Part shown: positions 1-4,475 of the stretch, piece after piece
Layout: each line of letters starts with the position of its first letter
How positions within the stretch are numbered: position 1 is the first letter of the stretch
Assembly (NCBI GenBank): GCA_025922755.1
Contig: JAICHE010000047.1
Coordinates: forward strand, 1-7,621
Reading direction: 5' to 3'
DNA length: 7,621 nucleotides
Source of the DNA: Nitrososphaeraceae archaeon
GTDB lineage: Archaea > Thermoproteota > Nitrososphaeria > Nitrososphaerales > Nitrosopumilaceae
Made by a program: the position numbers and the translations under genes
The notes under the pieces: model-generated
The model's input: the letters and a program-made list of their open reading frames with translations, nothing else
The model's database searches: none
What the model was told of the DNA's origin: nothing

Positions 1-898
1 CATCTCCTGCAGCAAAAACCCCTTCAATGTTGGTTTTAGTTTTATTTTTCAAAATAATGTATCCTTCATCATCTAGTTCAATTTGATTTTTGAATAATTT
101 TGTATTTGGTTCATGTCCAATTGCAACAAACAAACCTCCTACATCAAGTGTCTTCTCTTCGTTAGTCTTCAGATTTTTAATTATTGCTTGCTGCATTTTT
201 TGGTCTCCTTTGATATCTATTACTGCTGAATCCCAATGAAATTGAATTTTTTCATTGTTAAGTGCACGTTCTTGCATTACTTTACTTGCACGTAATTCAT
301 TTCTTCGGTGAACTACATGGACCTTTGTTGCAAATTTTGTTAGAAATGTTGCCTCTTCAATCGCAGAATCTCCTCCTCCAACAACTACCAACTCTTGATT
401 TCTAAAAAATGGACCATCACATGTTGCACAGTATGATACGCCCTTCCCAGCAAAAGTCTGCTCTCCTTCGAGCCCAAGTTTTCTGGGATTGGCCCCTGTT
501 GCAATGATTACCGCCCTTCCTTCATATTCTTCTGAGCCTGTAAGAATTTTGAAGGGACTATTTCTAAAATCCACATTAATTGCTTCATCATCTACTATGG
601 TGGTTCCCATTCTTTGTGTTTGTTTTCTCATTTCTATCATCAAGTCTGGACCCATTATGCCTTTTTCAAATCCTGGATAGTTTTCAACCTCTGTTGTATT
701 TACTAGCTGTCCTCCTGGCAGAATACCGGATAAAATCAAAGTATCGTATCCGGCCCTTGAACAATAAATCCCTGCCGTATATCCTGATGGTCCTGCTCCA
801 ATTATCACCACATCAAATTTTGTTTTCTTTTTTTCTGGTATTTTTGGGGAATCATCTTTTTTTTCAAGAACTGTCGCTCCAGAGTCTGCAGCCATCAT
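1..898 (-). CDS. trxB: Thioredoxin reductase (NADPH), C-terminus cut by the window edge
   Basis: This flavoenzyme passes electrons from NADPH through FAD and a redox-active disulfide to thioredoxin in the cytoplasm. Reading leftward, 299 codons are present without a stop. They show the FAD-binding GAGPSG at residues 34-39, the redox pair CATC at 157-160, the NADPH Rossmann motif GGGDSA at 174-179, and HRR at 197-199 within HRRNELRA, the usual 2'-phosphate (NADPH rather than NADH) signature. The reading ends at FAAGD, the start of the second FAD motif, so only roughly the last 30-40 residues are missing. Two adjacent ATG codons (898 and 895) could start the gene; an in-frame stop lies just upstream at 913-911. 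The first 25 or so residues form a lysine- and aspartate-rich extension ahead of the first beta strand, longer than in most family members. A TATA-like box at 928-920 fits a leaderless transcript. The family call is firm. Confidence 0.95.
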   Translation of the reverse strand, partial: MMAADSGATVLEKKDDSPKIPEKKKTKFDVVIIGAGPSGYTAGIYCSRAGYDTLILSGILPGGQLVNTTEVENYPGFEKGIMGPDLMIEMRKQTQRMGTTIVDDEAINVDFRNSPFKILTGSEEYEGRAVIIATGANPRKLGLEGEQTFAGKGVSYCATCDGPFFRNQELVVVGGGDSAIEEATFLTKFATKVHVVHRRNELRASKVMQERALNNEKIQFHWDSAVIDIKGDQKMQQAIIKNLKTNEEKTLDVGGLFVAIGHEPNTKLFKNQIELDDEGYIILKNKTKTNIEGVFAAGD

Positions 899-919
899 GA
901 AAACATTCTGTTAATTTCA

Positions 920-928
920 TTAATTTAA
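920..928 (-). promoter_or_regulatory. Probable TATA box of trxB
   Basis: On the minus strand this reads TTAAATTAA. It is centred about 26-29 nt upstream of the two candidate trxB start codons, the archaeal TATA-to-start distance expected if transcription begins at or next to the ATG (a leaderless mRNA). No Shine-Dalgarno sequence is visible. The call is inferred from position and composition only. Confidence 0.5.
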
Positions 929-935
929 GTGGTAG

Positions 936-960
936 ACCTAGTTTGATGATCATACCTAGG
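936..960. promoter_or_regulatory. Dyad-rich possible operator upstream of the trxB promoter
   Basis: CCTAG at 937-941 is matched by CTAGG at 956-960, and the perfect 8-bp palindrome ATGATCAT (946-953) lies between them. The hexamer ACCTAG also recurs directly at 936-941 and 954-959. The dyad sits a few bases upstream of the trxB TATA/BRE position, about 40-65 nt from the start codon, where an archaeal activator or repressor could act. A second perfect palindrome, TGATCGATCA, follows at 968-977. Symmetry is seen directly; a regulatory role is inferred. Confidence 0.3.
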
Positions 961-1003
961 AAAATTCTGATCGATCAATTAACAAAATTTAACCTAATTT
1001 CTT

Positions 1004-1023
1004 TTGAACCAAAAACGGTTCAA
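1004..1023. repeat. Inverted repeat, 7-bp arms, 6-nt loop
   Basis: TTGAACC (1004-1010) and GGTTCAA (1017-1023) are perfect complements separated by AAAAAC. The repeat lies in the divergent gap between trxB and the protease gene, five bases before the larger hairpin at 1029-1080. It could be an operator or the first stem of a structured RNA. No tRNA or other known RNA fold fits around it. Confidence 0.55.
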
Positions 1024-1028
1024 TAAGT

Positions 1029-1080
1029 AGGAATCAAGCCCTGCTCACTATCGCCCGATATTGGTTTGGCTTGATCTCCT
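1029..1080. ncRNA. Candidate structured RNA: 52-nt hairpin of unknown family
   Basis: AGGAATCAAGCC (1029-1040) pairs with GGCTTGAT plus TCCT (1068-1075 and 1077-1080), giving 12 base pairs with one bulged C at 1076. Inside is an asymmetric internal loop (1041-1045 against 1064-1067). Above it an upper stem pairs 1046-1047 with 1062-1063, has one mismatch, then pairs TATC (1049-1052) with GATA (1057-1060) around a GCCC tetraloop. The segment is far too GC-rich and well paired to be typical of this AT-rich spacer. A TATA-like AAATTTAA (985-992) on the plus strand could start a transcript near 1014-1018. I see no box C/D, ACA box or tRNA features. Strand and transcription are unknown, and it may instead act as a DNA element. 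Confidence 0.35.
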
Positions 1081-1091
1081 CTTTGACCTTC

Positions 1092-1108
1092 TTGAAAATA
1101 ATTTTCAA
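1092..1108. repeat. Perfect 17-bp palindrome
   Basis: TTGAAAAT (1092-1099) and ATTTTCAA (1101-1108) are perfect inverted repeats around one central A. As RNA the practical fold is a 7-bp stem with a 3-nt loop. It comes 11 nt after the 52-nt hairpin, so it could end a small transcript or be a regulator site. The core resembles the AGATTTTGAAAATCT dyad behind the protease gene at 2656-2670. Confidence 0.45.
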
Positions 1109-1238
1109 TTAAAAAATCATACTGCTTTGACCTCTCGATCTATTAGTTGATGTTTTGATTTTTGAAAATGTTGCAAAATTATGTCTTTTTTTTAAGCTCG
1201 CGAGGTTTGGTTTCTAATTGAAATGTAGCAAATCTTTT

Positions 1239-2657
1239 ATGAAAAGCCGAAGGCAAATTTTTAGTATGTTGGGGCAAATTGCAATTGTATTATCACTAAT
1301 AGTCGTTGCAGTTGTTGCCGATCAAAGTGCTTTGGCATATTCGCCTAACTCTTCACAAAACGAGTTTTTAGATTTTCAACCCTATACAGGAAATCGTCTT
1401 TTAATCTTTAACGATACCCAAATAGATTATTGTATTACAAATAATCAAGAAAATCCTATCTTCAATCATATTGCAGCTAATGCGATTAAGACATGGCATG
1501 ATCGAATTGTTGAGGTTACAAACAATCCATTTGTTTGGGATATGACGTTACATGTTTATCCAAAGGATGAATCCGTTTGTGATGGCTTTGTGAATTATGT
1601 TGATACTCCTGATCCAACACTATTCCAATTATCTGGCGTTGCAGGATTTAGCCATCCTCTTACACCTGTAGCAAATGTCACCATTTACACTGATGATTAC
1701 CAGAGCACTCTACTTAACATGGCACAAAACGATGATGACTTTTGGAACACTCTTACCCTTGAAAAATTTGAAGATATTGTTAAAAATAAAGATCATAAAC
1801 AATTTGATTATGATGTGATCAATAGAATCACTTTACATGAAATTGGACACTCTCTTAGTTTGAATCATCCTGTGACTTCTGATGGTAACTTGCAAAATTC
1901 AAAAGGTATCATGGGTTACAACATGTCTTACAATCAAATTGAAGATGATGAAGTAATCCAAATAGTAAAGGCTTATCCCAACGGATTCTCCCTTCATACT
2001 TTACCTGGCTCTATAAAGTTGGATGAACCAAACAGAAAACAAACTGTGAATCTGGGCGAAGTGACTAATCTTACAATAGAACTTCCTTACAGAGAAGGTA
2101 AACTACACCCTGAGGGGTTGGAGCTTTACATATTTCCTGAAGGTACTTCTTCTCAAAAACCAGAATTTGCTCCAATCAAAATTCTAAAAACAAACGGTAT
2201 GAACCACTTGGTAAATGACGGTGAATATTTGGAAGATATTCATGTATCTATGACTCATTGGGATACTTTTTCCAAAGTCTTGTCTGTTCAATTCAAGGTA
2301 GTAAAAGAATTTGAAAATGCAGATATGATCGTGATTGCTCATAGTGTGGGTGGTTTTGAAAAACAGTGGTTTTTAGATAATGTTATGGGTGTAAAACAAG
2401 CTTTGTTCTCAAACTTACTTTTAGATCTTGAAACAACTGATTACACATACTATTTGATGAGCACCAACCCTAATCGGAATTTTGAGGAACAACAAGCATT
2501 CAAAACTGAGCAAAAGGAATTGTATAATCAAGCACTTGCTGAATGCTTGAAAGACAAAAATATGAAAAAATGCAATGCGGATATTTTATTTGATGATTTT
2601 AATCAAGATAAAGATGAAGTGTCTATTTGGATGCCAATAAATCTTTCAATGAATTAG
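1239..2657 (+). CDS. Secreted metzincin-type zinc metalloprotease (matrixin / M10-like)
   Basis: Predicted extracytoplasmic zinc endopeptidase of 472 residues; its substrate is unknown. An arginine-containing n-region, a hydrophobic stretch (about residues 8-28) and an SALA|YSP cleavage site after residue 33 make a clear signal peptide. The zinc-binding helix reads HEIGHSLSLNH, with His200, Glu201, His204 and His210, followed by a Met-turn, GIMGYNM, around Met225. This is the metzincin layout, but the usual glycine at the eighth position of the helix motif is serine. The mature chain has just four cysteines (65, 114, 436, 445), which could form two disulfides, and six Asn-X-Ser/Thr sequons. 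The 240 residues after the Met-turn match no domain I recognise, and there is no C-terminal membrane anchor. ATG 1239 puts the signal peptide in its usual place; an in-frame TTG at 1218 would add seven residues and cannot be excluded. Convergent with the gene at 2676. Confidence 0.85.
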   Translation: MKSRRQIFSMLGQIAIVLSLIVVAVVADQSALAYSPNSSQNEFLDFQPYTGNRLLIFNDTQIDYCITNNQENPIFNHIAANAIKTWHDRIVEVTNNPFVWDMTLHVYPKDESVCDGFVNYVDTPDPTLFQLSGVAGFSHPLTPVANVTIYTDDYQSTLLNMAQNDDDFWNTLTLEKFEDIVKNKDHKQFDYDVINRITLHEIGHSLSLNHPVTSDGNLQNSKGIMGYNMSYNQIEDDEVIQIVKAYPNGFSLHTLPGSIKLDEPNRKQTVNLGEVTNLTIELPYREGKLHPEGLELYIFPEGTSSQKPEFAPIKILKTNGMNHLVNDGEYLEDIHVSMTHWDTFSKVLSVQFKVVKEFENADMIVIAHSVGGFEKQWFLDNVMGVKQALFSNLLLDLETTDYTYYLMSTNPNRNFEEQQAFKTEQKELYNQALAECLKDKNMKKCNADILFDDFNQDKDEVSIWMPINLSMN

Positions 2658-2677
2658 ATTTTGAAAATCTTGTTTTT
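2656..2677 (+). terminator. Possible terminator of the protease gene: dyad plus T tract
   Basis: AGATTTT (2656-2662) and AAAATCT (2664-2670) form a perfect dyad overlapping the stop codon, followed by a T-rich tract ending in TTTTT at 2673-2677. Archaeal termination depends chiefly on T tracts, so the tract may matter more than the weak AT hairpin. The converging gene on the other strand ends at 2676, inside this element. Confidence 0.4.
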
Positions 2678-3452
2678 ATTCTCTGATCATTTTTTCCAAA
2701 ACAAGTTGGTGTTTATCACAAAGCTTCCCTGATTCTAATTGGGAATAAATTAGATCTTTTTGCCAGTGTGCATTAAGTAATTTACAATCTTTATTGTCAC
2801 AGAATGGTTCTCCTGTTTCATAGTAAAAAATTGCTTGTAATAGATACCCTTCAATAATTTTGGATAATCTTGAATCATGATATTCTAAATAGGTTCCCCT
2901 GAATTTTTCTTTCACAAAATTTACATTCACACCTTTAGTAAAATTTGTCATTAGTTCGTAATAATACTCCCTTGGTTTGGCAGGTGCTTCTATAATTCCA
3001 GTGGTGGATATTATTGACGGGTTTGCCCCAATAAGAGCACGACCATGATATCGATAATCATTATAATCATAGGTGCAGGTTAATTTGTTTGTGAAAAATA
3101 TGTGAAAAATATTCTGGTCATTTTCATAATCGGGAATTAAATCAGCAAAAACTCTCTGTAACTGAAAGCCATCATACATGATTATGTTTTCAGTGGTTGA
3201 AGTATTCTTGATATTCAATTTCTCAAAAGCAATTTCTTCAGCTGTAGGTAAGTGTTTCTCAAAATCTTTTCTAAGGTTGAAAATTTTACATCCGGCAATT
3301 TTTTGAGGGGTATCTTCGTTGGAATATGTCCAAACATTCTCTCTTAATTCAACTTCGATAGGAAATGTTTTTTTTAGAAATTCACAAAGATTTTTTAAAT
3401 TGATCTCAGGGACTGCAGGCTCGTCATACAGTATAACCTTTGATATTTTCAC
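2676..3452 (-). CDS. Archaemetzincin-like protein lacking the catalytic zinc motif (possibly the DUF6775 family)
   Basis: A 258-residue soluble protein with no signal peptide or membrane segment; its function is unknown. The C-terminal pattern Cys218-x4-Cys223 followed by Cys245-x2-His248 looks like the structural zinc site after the active site of archaemetzincins (cysteine pair, Asn/Met-containing strand, then a final Cys pair). The middle part (about 115-160), with HIFFTNKLTCT and GRALIGANPSII, resembles the strand-and-glycine region preceding that active site. Yet where HExxHxxGxxH should end just before the first Cys, the protein reads AIFYYETGEPF, without any zinc-binding histidine. I recall an archaeal family named DUF6775, 'putative metallopeptidase', that fits, but cannot confirm it here. 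The start is GTG: no in-frame ATG precedes residue 92, and an in-frame stop lies shortly upstream. It follows thi4 by 22 bp and is probably cotranscribed. Tyrosine-rich in the centre. Confidence 0.7.
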   Translation of the reverse strand: MKISKVILYDEPAVPEINLKNLCEFLKKTFPIEVELRENVWTYSNEDTPQKIAGCKIFNLRKDFEKHLPTAEEIAFEKLNIKNTSTTENIIMYDGFQLQRVFADLIPDYENDQNIFHIFFTNKLTCTYDYNDYRYHGRALIGANPSIISTTGIIEAPAKPREYYYELMTNFTKGVNVNFVKEKFRGTYLEYHDSRLSKIIEGYLLQAIFYYETGEPFCDNKDCKLLNAHWQKDLIYSQLESGKLCDKHQLVLEKMIRE

Positions 3453-3474
3453 AAAAAGACTCGTATGTAATTAG

Positions 3475-4293
3475 TTATCTTTCTAACTCTTTTATCTTCT
3501 CAGCTGCAATCTCAGCTGCTTTTTTTCCAGAAAACAGCATAGACCCAAACGTTGGTCCCATCCTTGCTAATCCATGTGTTTCAGTTACTGACATCCCCGC
3601 TGCAATTAATCCTGGATAGACTTCGCCTGTTTTTTCAACAACATGCTCTTCTCCTTCATTTACATACATTGGATTCATTCCCTTCCAGTCTACCAATCCT
3701 CTATCTACGAGTCTTTTTACTGCGACTGAATCATGTCCTGATGCATCGATGATTATTTTAGCTTCAAATGCTACTGGATCAACACAAGTAATGTTTCGAG
3801 GCAATGCAGAGACTGGCATCCAGTTTACAACAATTCCTGCCACTCTACCATTCTTCAAAACTAGATCATCGAACTTTGTTAAATTAAGAAACTTTACTCC
3901 AGCATCACATGCCCCTGCAATTAATTTTGAAACTGCATGAGGTCCTGGAGTAAGGTATAATCCTTCCATTACTTTTTTGTATGGTATTCCAAGCTCGTCC
4001 CAAATTTTTTGTGCAGGTTCTCTTACTGTGACAGGATTCATCATATATCCACCCAGCCAATAGCCTCCACCTAGATAGTTATTCTGCTCTATTACCAAAA
4101 CTTTGAACCCTCTGTTTGATAATTCTCTACTGGCAGTTAATCCTGCAGGACCTGCACCGATAATGATAACATCTGATTCTGCTCTATCAATTAGAACGTC
4201 GTGAAATTCGTTGGCAATGGCACGTGTAATTTCAACTTCTCTTACATCAGTGAATATTTTTTCTGATTTTTGTGCGACTGTTGCCTCTTGCAT
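3475..4293 (-). CDS. thi4: Thi4-type thiamine thiazole synthase, cysteine (sulfur-donor) form
   Basis: Makes the thiazole half of thiamine (adenosine diphosphate-5-hydroxyethyl-thiazole carboxylate) from NAD, glycine and sulfur. The 272-residue length is typical. The dinucleotide fold shows GAGPAG at 46-51 and an acidic strand end at Glu69; further family marks are GGGYWLGGYMMN near 75-86, the DASGHD segment at 183-188, and RMGPTFGSML at 244-253. The catalytic position, in NITCVDPVAFEAK, holds Cys170. Yeast Thi4 has its sulfur-donating cysteine here, while the sulfide-using Methanocaldococcus enzyme has histidine. Sulfur is therefore probably taken from the protein itself, each molecule working once, with iron as cofactor. 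Only one other cysteine (129) is present. The ATG lies 26-31 nt from a TATTAA box, so the mRNA is probably leaderless, and I see no TPP riboswitch in the upstream DNA. Divergent from the sulfite reductase gene; the archaemetzincin-like gene follows 22 bp downstream. Confidence 0.95.
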   Translation of the reverse strand: MQEATVAQKSEKIFTDVREVEITRAIANEFHDVLIDRAESDVIIIGAGPAGLTASRELSNRGFKVLVIEQNNYLGGGYWLGGYMMNPVTVREPAQKIWDELGIPYKKVMEGLYLTPGPHAVSKLIAGACDAGVKFLNLTKFDDLVLKNGRVAGIVVNWMPVSALPRNITCVDPVAFEAKIIIDASGHDSVAVKRLVDRGLVDWKGMNPMYVNEGEEHVVEKTGEVYPGLIAAGMSVTETHGLARMGPTFGSMLFSGKKAAEIAAEKIKELER

Positions 4294-4318
4294 GTTAATC
4301 TTGATTTTTTATTTGACA

Positions 4319-4324
4319 TTAATA
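4319..4324 (-). promoter_or_regulatory. Probable TATA box of thi4
   Basis: TATTAA on the minus strand, centred about 28 nt upstream of the thi4 ATG at 4293. That spacing places the transcript start at or next to the ATG. No ribosome-binding site and no room for a TPP riboswitch lie between it and the start codon. Confidence 0.55.
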
Positions 4325-4340
4325 CTTTCGCACGATTTTT

Positions 4341-4356
4341 GGAAAATTAGTTTTCC
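4341..4356. promoter_or_regulatory. 16-bp palindrome, possible operator on the thi4 side
   Basis: GGAAAA and TTTTCC are perfect complements around TTAG. It lies about 48-63 nt upstream of the thi4 start, just beyond the TATA/BRE zone, the usual place for an archaeal activator site. It is also within reach of the divergent sulfite reductase promoter. Symmetry is directly visible; function is inferred. Confidence 0.35.
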
Positions 4357-4403
4357 CTAACTGTATTATCTGTGGATTTTATTAAAACGAAGTCAAATGT
4401 CCT

Positions 4404-4429
4404 AATTTTGAATTATTAGTACCAAAATT
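4404..4429. promoter_or_regulatory. Inverted repeat, possible operator on the sulfite reductase side
   Basis: AATTTTG (4404-4410) and CAAAATT (4423-4429) are perfect complements separated by 12 nt. The repeat ends about 15 bases before the reductase TATA box, so it mirrors the position of the 4341-4356 palindrome relative to thi4. The AT-rich arms could arise by chance. Confidence 0.3.
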
Positions 4430-4435
4430 TCCTAT

Positions 4436-4450
4436 TTCAAAAATTTATAA
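4436..4450 (+). promoter_or_regulatory. BRE/TATA promoter of the sulfite reductase-rhodanese operon
   Basis: A purine-rich BRE-like CAAAAA leads into TTTATAA at 4444-4450, close to the archaeal consensus and the best promoter in the window. The TATA centre lies 29 nt before the TTG at 4476. This predicts a leaderless transcript beginning at or within a few bases of that TTG, and it decides the start choice for the reductase. Confidence 0.65.
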
Positions 4451-4475
4451 CCGAAATCGACGACATGGATTTGTA

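Larger units (their letters stand above)
899..1238. other. Divergent intergenic region between trxB and the protease gene
   Basis: This gap of about 340 bp holds no open reading frame with recognisable protein content. It contains the trxB promoter side (920-960), three inverted repeats (1004-1023, 1029-1080, 1092-1108), then an AT-rich stretch running to a T tract at 1185-1193. There, TTTAAG (1191-1196) is the best TATA-like element for the protease gene, placing a transcript start near 1218-1222. The spacer is long for a compact genome of this kind, which is one reason to look at the hairpins. Confidence 0.7.

Noticed and set aside
580..900. Plus-strand open frame of 106 codons
   Set aside because: It is antisense to trxB, which shows clear family motifs in the other strand; the translation is low-complexity and leucine/serine-rich.
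943..970. Possible box C/D guide RNA (TTGATGA then CTGA 17 nt later)
   Set aside because: The first base of the C box is wrong, and no C' box or second CTGA follows at usable spacing.
1017..1100. GGTTCAA resembling a tRNA T-arm
   Set aside because: It is one arm of a simple 7-bp hairpin; no acceptor, D or anticodon stems can be drawn around it.
2592..2630. EF-hand-like calcium loop (DDFNQDKDEVS) at the protease C-terminus
   Set aside because: Acidic residues alternate correctly at first, but the glycine at position 6 and the acidic residue at position 12 are missing.
4294..4340. TPP riboswitch ahead of thi4
   Set aside because: None of the conserved TPP-aptamer core sequences is present, and the TATA position leaves no leader.
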